A stretch of DNA of 29,809 nucleotides from Collinsella sp. (GCA_022713905.1 JAIHTM010000006.1:1-29809); one strand, 5' to 3'; positions 7,523-16,488 are shown, counted from the first letter of the stretch. A program made the numbers and translations. The notes: a model not told the origin generated them from the letters alone.

Positions 7523-9007
7523 GTGTCAGTCATCAAGATGTTCGGCTACGAGGCCGCGCAGCAGACGGAGTATCAGACCAAGAAGTGGGCGACCAAGGAG
7601 GAGATGCAGGCGCTGTCGTCCGGCAATGAGCAGCGCGATGTGATCTTGGCGCAAGGTGCCACGGTGGCTTTCTACGAGGACGACAAGCATTGGGAGACAA
7701 GCGTGTCCAACAATGTTTTTGCCTTTGGAGGTACCGGCAGCGGCAAAACGGCGAGTTTCATTTTGCCCAACCTGCTCAATCACCACGAATGCTGCTATGT
7801 GGTCACAGACACCAAGGGTGAGCTGCTGCGCCGTACGGGGAAGGGCTTTGAAGAGGACGGCTACGAGGTAACTGTTCTCGATACTGTTAATCCCGAGCAG
7901 TCGGCCGGATACGACCCCCTGCGTTACGTGATGGATGTCGAGGATATCCCCACCACGGTGGCGGCAATCATGGAGGGGGTCGATCCTGACGGTCGTAGCC
8001 GTAGGTATGATCCGTTCTGGGATAACGCGAACGACCTGCTGCTTCGAGCAATTGTTGGAATCCTGTATCTCCTGGAGTGCCTTGCCGGCACCCTTGCGCC
8101 GGGCGAGGACCCCAATGCTCCACGCCGCTACCTTAAGATGAACAACGTCTTTAAACTGGCCGCGCTCATCAAGGTCACGGGAGATGGCGAGGGGCGATTC
8201 CCGTTGGACTACCTTGTGGAGGAAGTGGAGTCCAAGGAGTTCCTCGATAAGTATGGGGCGGTGAACACGGACCTGTACGGCGTTGAGCAGTATCGCGATT
8301 TTCGTGGGGCAGCCGATAGGACGCTTAAGAGCATTCTGATCACGCTCAATGCGACTATCTCGCGGCTTAAGACGCCCCAGCTCATGCGTGTTTTTGAGTA
8401 TGACGAGATGCGTCTTGATCGTATCGACGAGGGCAAGCGCGTGATCGATCTTAAGGTGAGCGACAACGGCTCGGCCAATGCATGGCTTGCGAACGTTGCC
8501 CTTAAGCAGCTGTTTAACCTTGCCCAACGCCGTGCCGATGCCAGCCCCAGCGGACATTTGCAGCGTCGCGTGCAGTTTGTGCTTGATGAGTTTCCCAATG
8601 TGGGACGCATCCCCGATTTTGAGCGCAGCATTGCGACCGTGCGCAGTCGCGGCATTAGCTTTTTGATGTGCGCGCAATCGTTGAGGCAGCTCGATGGCGT
8701 GTACGGCAAATCCACGGCGCTTACCATCCTCGATAACTGCGATAGCTTGATCTATATGGGTGGTGGCAGCAACATCGCGACGCAGAACTACATAAGCGAA
8801 CTGTGTGGTGAGTCGGTTTTGGGCACCAATTACGTGGGTGCCGAGCGTACGGCCGTAGATGTGCGCGGTTACGTAATGACCCCGGGCGAGGTTGGGCTTA
8901 TGCCTCGCACCGATTGCCTGGTCAAGGTGGCTGGCATGCGTCCCTTCCGAGCCAAGAAGTACTTTTGCGACGACCACCCCAATGCCGCCAAGTGGCTGAG
9001 GGATTAG
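7523..9007 (+). CDS. VirD4/TraG-type coupling ATPase, soluble form
   Basis: 494 aa. Walker A is GGTGSGKT at 69-76, followed by the family hallmark SFILPNLL and VVTDTKGELL. Walker B is FVLDEFPNVGRIP with D355/E356, followed by the RSRGISFLMCAQSLRQL segment typical of TraG/VirD4 type IV coupling proteins. In conjugation these hexameric ATPases bring DNA-relaxase complexes to the secretion channel. The two N-terminal membrane helices of standard VirD4 proteins are missing; the protein starts only 68 residues before the P-loop, so it is predicted to be cytosolic or to dock through a partner. No relaxase, VirB4 or other secretion gene is in the window. The GTG at 7523 follows AAAGGGG, and an ATG at 7518 is out of frame. 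Confidence 0.92.
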   Translation: MSVIKMFGYEAAQQTEYQTKKWATKEEMQALSSGNEQRDVILAQGATVAFYEDDKHWETSVSNNVFAFGGTGSGKTASFILPNLLNHHECCYVVTDTKGELLRRTGKGFEEDGYEVTVLDTVNPEQSAGYDPLRYVMDVEDIPTTVAAIMEGVDPDGRSRRYDPFWDNANDLLLRAIVGILYLLECLAGTLAPGEDPNAPRRYLKMNNVFKLAALIKVTGDGEGRFPLDYLVEEVESKEFLDKYGAVNTDLYGVEQYRDFRGAADRTLKSILITLNATISRLKTPQLMRVFEYDEMRLDRIDEGKRVIDLKVSDNGSANAWLANVALKQLFNLAQRRADASPSGHLQRRVQFVLDEFPNVGRIPDFERSIATVRSRGISFLMCAQSLRQLDGVYGKSTALTILDNCDSLIYMGGGSNIATQNYISELCGESVLGTNYVGAERTAVDVRGYVMTPGEVGLMPRTDCLVKVAGMRPFRAKKYFCDDHPNAAKWLRD

Positions 9008-9041
9008 CCCCTGCAGCTTCGCGCATTCTGACCTGTATTTT

Positions 9042-9078
9042 GGCCGCACGGCCTCTGTTCGCCATGTGCCGTGCGGCC
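9042..9078. terminator. Hairpin between VirD4-like gene and clpP paralogue
   Basis: GGCCGCACGGC (9042-9052) and GCCGTGCGGCC (9068-9078) form a perfect 11-bp stem with a 15-base loop, followed by TGCTTCCCTT. It could terminate or attenuate transcription, or process the operon mRNA, just upstream of the ClpP ribosome binding site. Confidence 0.6.
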
Positions 9079-9116
9079 TGCTTCCCTTAACGACCCCATC
9101 TAGAAAGGAATTAACC

Positions 9117-9719
9117 ATGCCCGTTATGTACCGTGAGCCCAGCATCATCAAGAAGTCCAAGGACGGCCGCGTTGCCGCCGTCGATATGGCAAGCGAGCTG
9201 CTCAACAGCCGCGTGCTGCTGTTGGAGGGCGAGGTCAACGATGTGACCTGCAACGGCCTCATTAAGTCCATGTTGGTGCTGGAGCACCAAAGCGCGACCG
9301 AGCCCATCACCCTCATCATCAACAGCCCGGGCGGCAGCGTTACGGCGGGGCTGGCGCTCATCGACACTATGCAGTCGCTCGATTGCCCCGTGATCACGGT
9401 GGGCGAGGGCGTCGTGGCCTCGATGGCCGCGGTGATCCTGGCCTGCGGCGACCACCGCCAGGTGTACCGCCACACGCAGGTGCTCATCCACCAGCTTATG
9501 GGCGGCACGGGTATGGCGCAGCAGACCGATATCGAGATCGCGGCGCAGCACACGGCGGCCATGCGCGCTGAGTTGGACGAGCTGCTGGCCGAGCACGGCA
9601 ACCTGAGCGCCCAAGAGTTCCACGAGCTCACCGAGCGCGACTGCTGGTGCAACGCCAAGCGTGCCTTGGAGTTGGGGCTGGTTGACGAGGTGATTGCGCC
9701 CAGTAAGAAGGCGCTCTAG
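9117..9719 (+). CDS. ClpP-family serine protease paralogue
   Basis: 200 aa, the normal ClpP size. The full catalytic triad can be placed: S102 in VVASMAAV, H125 in VLIHQLMGG and D175 in ERDCWCNA. The oxyanion-loop motif NSPGGSVTAGLALIDTM lies at 69-85. The usual nucleophile context (AASMG) is changed to VASMA. ClpP forms a tetradecameric chamber fed by ClpX, ClpC or ClpA; no Clp ATPase is nearby, so this copy must use a housekeeping unfoldase or another partner. The ATG at 9117 is preferred over an upstream in-frame ATG (9066) because GAAAGGA precedes it and the upstream extension covers the hairpin. Its place between a VirD4-like ATPase and an unknown gene is unusual for a housekeeping clpP, so an accessory role is likely. 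Confidence 0.93.
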   Translation: MPVMYREPSIIKKSKDGRVAAVDMASELLNSRVLLLEGEVNDVTCNGLIKSMLVLEHQSATEPITLIINSPGGSVTAGLALIDTMQSLDCPVITVGEGVVASMAAVILACGDHRQVYRHTQVLIHQLMGGTGMAQQTDIEIAAQHTAAMRAELDELLAEHGNLSAQEFHELTERDCWCNAKRALELGLVDEVIAPSKKAL

Positions 9720-9793
9720 TGGGGCGTATGCCTAACAAGTACGTTGAGCAGGGCGAACAAGTGCGTAAATTCACAGCCAGAAAGAGGTTGAAC

Positions 9794-10591
9794 ATGAGCA
9801 GGATTTGGGATGTCGACGGTATTGAGTGGGAAGACCTGCCCACCGTGAGCGACTTGCTGTGCGCTGCGGACACAAAGATCCTGGCGCGCGAGGTTGCTCT
9901 GCGATACGGGCTCAAGCCGGACGGCCGTGGCCGTGGCGATAGCGAGCGCAATCTAAAGCGCGCCCGCCGCAAGGTCAAAAAGCTGCGGAAGATTGATCCC
10001 GAGCCCAACGACAAGATTGTTCTGTTGCCCAAGCATGTCATCAATCGTCGCAATGCGGGCCACGGCTTTGGCTATTACGACGTGGAGCCGTGTGCCTTTA
10101 CGCGCGGTGGCGCGCAAAAGCTGGGAGAGGACGCGTGCGCCGAAGTGTATCCGTGGGAATTGTTCATGCTGAACGAGGAGTCTGCAAGCGTCATTCTGGG
10201 CTATCGCGTATGGCTCGGCGGCGAATGGGACCTGTGCGAGCGCTATCGCTTTTTGGCTGTGGTGTGCGCCAGCGTACTGAATCGCATCCGCGAGCAAAAG
10301 GAGCTGCGCAAGTGCCTCGAGGAGGACGATGCGGCTTGCGATATGGACGAGGACGAGGCGATCGAAGGTGTTCGTCACGATGTGCTGTATCCCGAGGAAG
10401 TTATTAACGCAAAGCTCGGCGGCTATTGGGATACGAGTTTGGGGCTTGATTTGCCCTGGAAGGACGAGCACTTCGAGACCTGCGTGCGGATCGACAGGGC
10501 AATCGATGACTTGTTTGCCGAGGAGACGAAGCGCAGTGCTGCGGAGCTTGGGAGGACGCTCGGGCGGGGGTACGAGGAGCGCGGGGAGTAA
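9794..10591 (+). CDS. Hypothetical protein, 265 aa, downstream of clpP paralogue
   Basis: Not recognised. Residues about 20-60 look like a helix-turn-helix-like segment (TVSDLLCAADTKILAREVAL), followed by a strongly basic stretch (ERNLKRARRKVKKLRKI, about 54-72) that could bind nucleic acid. The middle is alpha/beta, and an acidic patch lies at about 182-196 (EEDDAACDMDEDE). It is soluble. The frame is open back to a GTG at 9719 that overlaps the clpP stop, and an ATG exists at 9728. The ATG at 9794 is chosen because AAAGAGG lies 6 bases upstream and the natural-looking N-terminus MSRIWDVDGIEW follows. The gene belongs by position to the VirD4-like/clpP cluster. Confidence 0.72.
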   Translation: MSRIWDVDGIEWEDLPTVSDLLCAADTKILAREVALRYGLKPDGRGRGDSERNLKRARRKVKKLRKIDPEPNDKIVLLPKHVINRRNAGHGFGYYDVEPCAFTRGGAQKLGEDACAEVYPWELFMLNEESASVILGYRVWLGGEWDLCERYRFLAVVCASVLNRIREQKELRKCLEEDDAACDMDEDEAIEGVRHDVLYPEEVINAKLGGYWDTSLGLDLPWKDEHFETCVRIDRAIDDLFAEETKRSAAELGRTLGRGYEERGE

Positions 10592-10714
10592 TTGGACGAG
10601 GGTTTACTGAACGGGATGTCCTCGCGAACGGATGCCGACAGGCCTCTAAAAATCTGTCCGGACGAAATGATAGAACGGTAGCGTAAATGGAATTTGTACT
10701 TTAAGGAGTTAACA

Positions 10715-11143
10715 ATGGGAATCACCTATAAGGAACTGTTTCGCGAAAAGGACCGGGTCTATGGTTTTGGTCCTGCTGGCTACTTTATTGGAAGATTTAA
10801 AAAGAGCGACTACAGTGAGGCTGAATTACTCGATTTAATTTCAGGAATAGACTTTTCTCTTGGTGAGGCTGGCGAGGACATTAGCCTGGAAAAGAAATGC
10901 AAGATAGTTGAACGGTCGGTTGCCGAGACGCATTATACGAGCTGGGCGCTCAGCTTGATTGGCATGATTTTCTCTCTTGCAGTCGGAGCATATTTGTCTA
11001 CGTTGCCGATCGGGATCGCGGTGGCTCTTCTGGCCGCATTTCTAGTTGTCCTGGGAGTATACGCGTGGTCTCGGTTTTGCTTTGAGCGCGATAGAACCGT
11101 ACTGTTGTGTGCATTGGAGCATATAAAGCAGCTTCAACCATAG
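10715..11143 (+). CDS. Small two-helix membrane protein, 142 aa
   Basis: Not recognised. The cytoplasmic N-terminal 70 residues are acidic. Two hydrophobic helices follow at about 76-95 (TSWALSLIGMIFSLAVGAYL) and 97-118 (GIAVALLAAFLVVLGVY), separated by a short Thr-Leu-Pro turn, and there is a basic C-terminal tail. This predicts a hairpin in the membrane with both ends inside. The ATG at 10715 has AAGGAG about 6 bases upstream. The 123-bp gap before it holds an imperfect hairpin around CCGACAG/CTGTCCGG (about 10637-10663) but no convincing promoter. It may be the last gene of the preceding cluster or stand alone. Confidence 0.75.
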   Translation: MGITYKELFREKDRVYGFGPAGYFIGRFKKSDYSEAELLDLISGIDFSLGEAGEDISLEKKCKIVERSVAETHYTSWALSLIGMIFSLAVGAYLSTLPIGIAVALLAAFLVVLGVYAWSRFCFERDRTVLLCALEHIKQLQP

Positions 11144-11164
11144 CCGCATAAGATTGAAAGACGC

Positions 11165-11234
11165 GGCAGGGACGCGTAATGCCGCCCTAAGTCATGGGGC
11201 AATACGCGTTGCGGATGAGGGCAGCGTCCCTGTC
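11165..11234. other. Structured non-coding segment (nested inverted repeats)
   Basis: An outer 11-pair stem (11165-11175 with 11224-11234, core CAGGGACGC/GCGTCCCTG) encloses a second imperfect stem (GCGTAATGCC at 11174-11183 with GGCAATACGC at 11198-11207). It starts 21 bases after a stop codon. It could be a terminator without a U-tract, a small RNA or a short repeated element. Confidence 0.5.
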
Positions 11235-11741
11235 CAAAGTATTCTCCATATATGCATAAAAGTGTAGCGGTGTATGACGCCTCCGCGTCTATAAACGATT
11301 GCCGGCAGTGCGGTGCGGTGCTAGTCGGCAAGGCCGAACCTATCAGCTTTTCTTCAGCTTACCTAGGTCTACGAGTTTCGGCGAATGCAGCCTAAGAGCA
11401 TCGTTCCCGTTCTGCCCGTTGACTGTGCTGCAAGCTAGGCTTAAAGACTCTTCGTTTTCCTTGATGACTTACATGTTAAGGACATAATAATTGGTGCCTT
11501 GGCTACTGCTGTTGCGCTCGTAACGACACACGCGATTGGGGACTAGCGGCTCTGACTGAGACGCACGGAACGTGAGTGCGGGTGGTGTGGCCCACGGTTG
11601 GCAACAATGTCAGCGGCTGCCATGCGGAGATGGGAAGCGGATTTCTAGAAATAAGGCGAATTAAATAGCTCTGCCTTTTTGAATGGTAAAGTTTTGGGTT
11701 TGTAGAATGTTGCTATTACTGATCGAAATGAGATAGACATC
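11235..11741. other. Non-coding stretch before the restriction operon, 507 bp
   Basis: No convincing gene. A 47-codon open frame at 11252-11395 carries a single CxxC (DCRQCGAV) but has no ribosome binding site. A short frame ending at about 11546 encodes a hydrophobic tail (IIIGALATAVALV). Both could be gene remnants. Base composition drops in GC towards 11650-11740, where the promoter of the methyltransferase operon should lie; no clean -35/-10 pair was identified. Confidence 0.5.
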
Positions 11742-12965
11742 GTGGAGACTCGTCAGACAAAGCCTTATCGTATCGCCTCTCTCTTTGCGGGATGCGGTGG
11801 TCTTGACCTCGGCTTCGCCGGAGGATTCGATTTCCAAGGTAAACATTTTGCTCGTTTGGCCACCGAAGTTGTCTACGCCAATGATTTCGATCGCGATGCT
11901 GTGACCTGCTTCAATGAAAACATCCCGAATTACGATGCTGCAGCTAATTGCATCGAGAAGGATATTCGCCAGGTTGAGCTTGATGAAATACCGGACTACG
12001 ATATTCTTCTTGCTGGCTTCCCCTGCCAGCCCTTTTCCAATGCCGGGCTTCGTGGTGGAGTAAACGATAAATACAACCGTGGGACCCTTTTTGAGGAATG
12101 CGAGCGCATTCTAAAGGGAAAAATTGATGCGGGCAAAAAGCCCAGAGCATTTGTCTTCGAGAATGTGCGCGGAATCATGTCCTCTAAGATGGATGATGGA
12201 ACTCCCGTCATCACTGAGATTGAGAATCGCATGAGGGCTCTTGGCTACAACGTCTGCCACCATCTTGTGAAGGCGAGCAATTATGGTGTGCCCCAGAACA
12301 GGTTCCGACTCTTGATCATCGGCATAGACAGTTCTCTGAACAAAACGTTTGATTTCGATGAGATGGATTGTGTTGTCAACTCGGAGCAGTTGCCTTCCGT
12401 TTCTGCGGGGCGGCCCGAAAAACTGCTTCTGGGGTCCATCCTTCAAAATCCCTCGGTTGAACACGAAAACGGGGAGTTCTGGCCGTACACCGATGCCACT
12501 CAGGCCATGGTTGAACAAATCGGCCCCTGTGCTCATGGCGATACAGCTTTTAAGTATTTTACTGAAGACATGACTATCGGTGATCTCCCCGAGGTGGTCT
12601 TTGAGGGCCGCTCGTGGAAGGATATTCCCTACGAACTCCTTAAGCCCAGGTTTAAGAAGATTGCCGACGATCCGAAGCGCTACCATGCCCCCAAATTTTT
12701 CCGCAGGTTCGCTTTTGGCGAGATTAACGGTACGATTACCGCCTCTGCACAGCCGGAGAATTGCGGCATCACGCATCCAGTTGAGAACCGCCGCTATACA
12801 GTTGGCGAGATTGCGCGAATCCAGTCCTTCCCGGATTCCTATGACTTCAGCAAGATTCCCTTGCAGTCACGTTATAAGGTTATCGGCAATGCTGTGCCGC
12901 CAGTGCTTGGCTGGGTCATTGCCAAAGCTTTGACGAACAAGCTCCTGGAGGCTGACGATGAGTAA
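11742..12965 (+). CDS. C5-cytosine DNA methyltransferase of an LlaJI/McrB-type operon
   Basis: 407 aa. Conserved motifs run in order: motif I FAGCGG (15-20), motif IV with catalytic Cys P94-C95-Q96 (AGFPCQPFSNAG), motif VI E140-N-V, motif VIII QNRFRLLIIG, a target-recognition region about 235-325, and motifs IX-X near the C-terminus (RRYTVGEIARIQSFP, then YKVIGNAVPP). All catalytic residues are present, so it should methylate cytosine C5; the recognition sequence cannot be read. The GTG at 11742 gives the expected N-terminus, with only a weak ribosome binding site. Its last 8 bases overlap the start of the McrB-like gene (ATGAGTAA), implying translational coupling. Codon use is more AT-rich than in the flanking clusters, suggesting acquisition as a unit. 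Confidence 0.96.
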   Translation: METRQTKPYRIASLFAGCGGLDLGFAGGFDFQGKHFARLATEVVYANDFDRDAVTCFNENIPNYDAAANCIEKDIRQVELDEIPDYDILLAGFPCQPFSNAGLRGGVNDKYNRGTLFEECERILKGKIDAGKKPRAFVFENVRGIMSSKMDDGTPVITEIENRMRALGYNVCHHLVKASNYGVPQNRFRLLIIGIDSSLNKTFDFDEMDCVVNSEQLPSVSAGRPEKLLLGSILQNPSVEHENGEFWPYTDATQAMVEQIGPCAHGDTAFKYFTEDMTIGDLPEVVFEGRSWKDIPYELLKPRFKKIADDPKRYHAPKFFRRFAFGEINGTITASAQPENCGITHPVENRRYTVGEIARIQSFPDSYDFSKIPLQSRYKVIGNAVPPVLGWVIAKALTNKLLEADDE

Positions 12966-14763
12966 ATACTTCTCAATCGATACAATTATGGCAGCGTTTT
13001 CCGTGCTAAATAAGGAGCTTAAAACTGGGACGGGTTTTAGCGCACTGCAATATATGTTCGCCTTTGACAACTTTGTTTGCAAGTACGGCAGAGACTGCGA
13101 TACCGGTTCCGATGAGGATACATTCGTTTCTTTCGCCCACAAAGTTGGCGGCCTTGAAGACGGGGAAGTCCCTGACCACATTGCCGACTTTACCGGCAAA
13201 AGGCCGAAAAAGGACAAAGATTCTGACCGAATTCATTCAAATTTTATTAGCGCAGGAGCTGTTCCACGTTCTGAGCGCGCATCTCGCGAAGACCCCGAGC
13301 GTTACCCCAGTGGGAAAAATTACCTTTTCGAAATTTCCAGGAAGGAGCTCCTAGTCGATTCAATTTGCTATGAGCACTTGGGTTCCTATCTTAAATCAAA
13401 GGAAATGAAGACGGCGTTTGCCGTGTGGGTTGAACGTAACTCCGCCTTCAAAGATGAGTCTTCTTTTGCGGAGGCCCTTAAGGACGCTCTTGGCCAAAGC
13501 TATACCGCCGATTTGATAGACGCTCTCTGGAAAGATGGCGCGCCGTCCCCAGATGATATTGGCCTTGACGATGATGCTTTTTCAAATGTGAAGCCATGCA
13601 TTGATTGGACAACAATTGAGGAACGCTTCGGAGTGGGCGAACCGAACGGGACTCATTCCGAACCAGGCAGGATGAATCCAGCAAGAAATAGTCCGGAAGC
13701 ACTCAAAAAAGTGGCGGGCTTGTCTCGCAATTTAATTTACTTTGGTGCTCCTGGTACAGGAAAGTCCTACCAACTGAACAAGCTCGCCAAGGGTAGCTTT
13801 GCCAAGAAAAACATTCGGCGAGTGACGTTCTATCCCGACTACACGTACTCGCAGTTCGTGGGTTGTTTTAAACCCTATAGTGAGCCTGGCAGCAAGGAGA
13901 TATCCTACGAGTTCGTTGAGGGTCCATTCCTGAAGACCTACCTCGATGCCATAGCGCACCCCTACGACAACTTTGTCCTGTTGATTGAAGAAATCAACCG
14001 CGCGAATCCCGCCGCTGTCTTCGGCGACGTGTTTCAACTGCTTGATCGTGACAAGAGCGGTAACAGTGTGTACTCGGTCGCCGCTTCGAAGGAGATGGCT
14101 GACTGCATCGGCGGGTATCTCGATGCACTAAAGGACGATACCGATGTTCGAGACGACATCGAAAGGTATTACGACCCCGATATAGACTTCGATGATTTTA
14201 GCGAGATGGCCTGCGAGGACCTCTCCCTGCCGCCCAACATGTACATCTGGGCGACAATGAACAGCGCCGACCAAGGGGTGTTTCCGATGGATACCGCATT
14301 TAAGCGGCGTTGGAGTTTCAAGTACATCGGCATCGATGCTGGGGCCGATAAGCCTCTCGAAGATGGGAGGAAGATATCCGAGTTAGAGGTGCCGATTTCG
14401 ATAAACGGCATAAACACTCTAATCGTTTGGGATAAGCTGCGCCGCAGGATCAACGGGCTTATGAAGACCCTCAGGATCAATGAGGACAAGTTCTTGGGCC
14501 CCTTCTTTATCTCGCCCAATGACCTCAACGATCGATTCGGCGATGTGTTCAAAGACAAGGTTCTTCTTTATCTATACGAGGACATCGGGAAGTTGAAGCG
14601 CGGGCGGCTCTTCAGCGATGAAGCGGCGACCTATTTCGAGCTGTGTGAACAGTTTACGAACGATGGAGTCGCCATTTTCAAGGGCATCGAGCTCGCCGAT
14701 GTTGCCGTTGACAAGATGCCGAAGGATGTTGCTGCCGAATCGGAAGAAGAGGCTGAGGAATAG
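12958..14763 (+). CDS. McrB-like AAA+ GTPase restriction subunit (LlaJI R1-like)
   Basis: 601 aa. The first 255 residues form an unassigned N-terminal domain, probably for DNA recognition, ending in a linker. The AAA+ motor follows: Walker A GAPGTGKS at 263-270, Walker B and McrB hallmark LLIEEINRAN at about 342-350, the McrB signature MNSADQGVFPMDTAFKRRW from residue 434, and arginine-rich sensor positions. McrB proteins form GTP-dependent rings that translocate DNA and activate a nuclease subunit. Here that partner is the protein encoded 4 bases downstream. The beginning overlaps the methyltransferase stop, so all three genes form one operon. The C-terminus is acidic (EEEAEE). Confidence 0.93.
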   Translation: MSKYFSIDTIMAAFSVLNKELKTGTGFSALQYMFAFDNFVCKYGRDCDTGSDEDTFVSFAHKVGGLEDGEVPDHIADFTGKRPKKDKDSDRIHSNFISAGAVPRSERASREDPERYPSGKNYLFEISRKELLVDSICYEHLGSYLKSKEMKTAFAVWVERNSAFKDESSFAEALKDALGQSYTADLIDALWKDGAPSPDDIGLDDDAFSNVKPCIDWTTIEERFGVGEPNGTHSEPGRMNPARNSPEALKKVAGLSRNLIYFGAPGTGKSYQLNKLAKGSFAKKNIRRVTFYPDYTYSQFVGCFKPYSEPGSKEISYEFVEGPFLKTYLDAIAHPYDNFVLLIEEINRANPAAVFGDVFQLLDRDKSGNSVYSVAASKEMADCIGGYLDALKDDTDVRDDIERYYDPDIDFDDFSEMACEDLSLPPNMYIWATMNSADQGVFPMDTAFKRRWSFKYIGIDAGADKPLEDGRKISELEVPISINGINTLIVWDKLRRRINGLMKTLRINEDKFLGPFFISPNDLNDRFGDVFKDKVLLYLYEDIGKLKRGRLFSDEAATYFELCEQFTNDGVAIFKGIELADVAVDKMPKDVAAESEEEAEE

Positions 14764-14766
14764 ACC

Positions 14767-16218
14767 ATGAAACCGGTGATGGTCCGCGAGCTGAAACCCT
14801 TTTCTCTCGCTTGGCTCGCCGATGAGCTGGGGTGTACGGTCGAGAGGGCAAAAACCCTCGTTGGCGACATGATGACGCGCGGTATTGTGCGGTATCGGAC
14901 GGGAGGGAAAACCGATCCCGAGGAAGCCGATGAGGAGGGCGCTACTCCCTGTGAAGTCTACCAGTTTTGCTTCGTGGGGCTGGTGATGACCGAGGGCGCG
15001 ATGATCGTTGCTTACCCCAAGTACTTCCACGATCGGGTGCCTGTCAACGACGAACTCAGGTTGATAATGCGAGTTCTCAAGCGTGATGCGGGCTTTGCGG
15101 TACTGACGAGTTTGGAAGACGGCGGTGAGAGCGCTAGCGACAAGCTGTCCGTGATGTTGGCGCTATTGGAACTGTACGGCGATTACGGTGAGTACTCGAA
15201 TTACACGGAAGGCCGCGAGCTCAACGGTAACGGGAGCATTGACTGGAACCGTACAATTAATGGGCACTTGCCCGTTCTCTCGAACGGCCGACCGATATAC
15301 ATGGAGTACGAGACGCGCAAGACGCATCGCGATGACTCCGACTTCATCACGCGGTTGCATCGCGCCGTGCTGACTGAGTGCTCGCTTGAGCTCGGGGAAG
15401 CGGGCATCGACAAACTGCTTTCACTTGATGAGGTGTGTCTTTCGGACGAGGACATCGAGGCTTTTGGCGATGTCGAGATGCTAGGGTGGCGTCTGGAGCG
15501 CGAGCGCGCGGTCCAGTTCTCGGACTGGAAGCTCTTAACGCTCGATTTGCTTGAGCGCTACCTGCTGGCGCGCGAGAGCGAAGTGCGCAGCGATGAGGTT
15601 CAGACGCTGGGGACAACGAGCTTTTACCACCTGTGGGAAGAGGCTTGTAAAACGGCCCTCGGCGATGCACTTGGTAGACGGCTGGGCGAGCTCGGGCTTG
15701 CACTTGAGGGTAAATGGGCAGCTGATAGACAGAAAAAGTTGATCGAGATAATTCCACGGCCTCTGTGGGAGCGCTGGCGCGGCGATAGGTTTGCTGAGCC
15801 CGAAGGCGCCGACACGCTCATCCCTGATGCCATTGCTATTGCGAATGGACCCGATGGCGAGCGGCTGTTCTGCATCTGCGATGCGAAGTACTACGTGCCG
15901 AGCGTAAGTGGCAAGATGGAGCACCAGCCGGGGCTGGAGTCGGTGACCAAGCAGTTCCTATACCAGAGTGCGTACCGGGGGTTTATCGAGACTTGCGGGT
16001 TCGATCGGGTGGTGAATGTGTTTCTGGTACCGGGGACCGTTGACAGGCCCGAGCTGATGGCGAGGGTGTCGTTTCCGGGCGTGATTGCGGAGGAAGAAAA
16101 GCCGCTCAGCAATTTCATCAACATGTTGATGCTGCCGGCGGGGGTTGTGTTCGAGGCGTACCTTCGTGGAGAGGTGCTGGACACTTGTCGACTACTTGCG
16201 GTTGAGGGTGCTTGCTAG
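14767..16218 (+). CDS. LlaJI-family restriction endonuclease subunit (R2/McrC-like)
   Basis: 483 aa. A helix-turn-helix-like N-terminus (FSLAWLADELGCTVERAKTL) is followed by a long middle region. The C-terminal third is a PD-(D/E)xK nuclease: D354 in LIPDAIAIA and D372-A-K374 in FCICDAKYY, then the conserved KQFLYQSAYRGFI helix. This layout matches LlaJI-type R2 subunits, which act with an McrB-like R1 and one or two C5 methyltransferases. The ATG at 14767 lies 3 bases after the stop of the McrB-like gene, with GAGGCTGAGGA as ribosome binding site inside that gene. The downstream intergenic hairpin may end the operon. Assignment to the LlaJI family is by recognition of context and motifs. Confidence 0.88.
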   Translation: MKPVMVRELKPFSLAWLADELGCTVERAKTLVGDMMTRGIVRYRTGGKTDPEEADEEGATPCEVYQFCFVGLVMTEGAMIVAYPKYFHDRVPVNDELRLIMRVLKRDAGFAVLTSLEDGGESASDKLSVMLALLELYGDYGEYSNYTEGRELNGNGSIDWNRTINGHLPVLSNGRPIYMEYETRKTHRDDSDFITRLHRAVLTECSLELGEAGIDKLLSLDEVCLSDEDIEAFGDVEMLGWRLERERAVQFSDWKLLTLDLLERYLLARESEVRSDEVQTLGTTSFYHLWEEACKTALGDALGRRLGELGLALEGKWAADRQKKLIEIIPRPLWERWRGDRFAEPEGADTLIPDAIAIANGPDGERLFCICDAKYYVPSVSGKMEHQPGLESVTKQFLYQSAYRGFIETCGFDRVVNVFLVPGTVDRPELMARVSFPGVIAEEEKPLSNFINMLMLPAGVVFEAYLRGEVLDTCRLLAVEGAC

Positions 16219-16222
16219 CGGG

Positions 16223-16271
16223 AAAGCCAAGGCGTTAACTGGCAACTGAGGCTAAAGGGGTTTGGCTTTTT
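16223..16271 (+). terminator. Candidate terminator of the restriction operon
   Basis: AAAGCCAA (16223-16230) pairs with TTGGCTTT (16262-16269), and further Ts follow. The 8-bp stem has a long 31-base loop, so strength is doubtful. It begins 5 bases after the LlaJI-like stop codon. The rest of the gap up to 16547 holds no gene, only the hairpin listed at 16489-16521. Confidence 0.4.
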
Positions 16272-16488
16272 CGATACTCAACTAGACTAGGTAACGAACG
16301 CGGGCTATGCACATGTTGCCAAATGGGCTGGCAACGGGCAGGGAAAGACCGCGGATGTCGCCCCTTTCGTCTTATGGGGAACCAGAGGCTCTTTCACTCG
16401 AGCCGCCGATGTCAATCTTTTCAATGGCGGTCAAGCCCCGGGCGGCGCTGCGTCCAGAGCGGCTGGCAAGTGGCCCCAGGGTGGCTAT

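Noticed and set aside
7526..9658. 710-codon open frame antisense to the VirD4-like and ClpP genes
   Set aside because: It crosses two well-supported genes on the other strand and has low-complexity Ser/His/Arg composition typical of a shadow frame.
11252..11395. 47-codon frame with a single CxxC
   Set aside because: No ribosome binding site or promoter and only one cysteine pair; at most a remnant of a zinc-ribbon gene.
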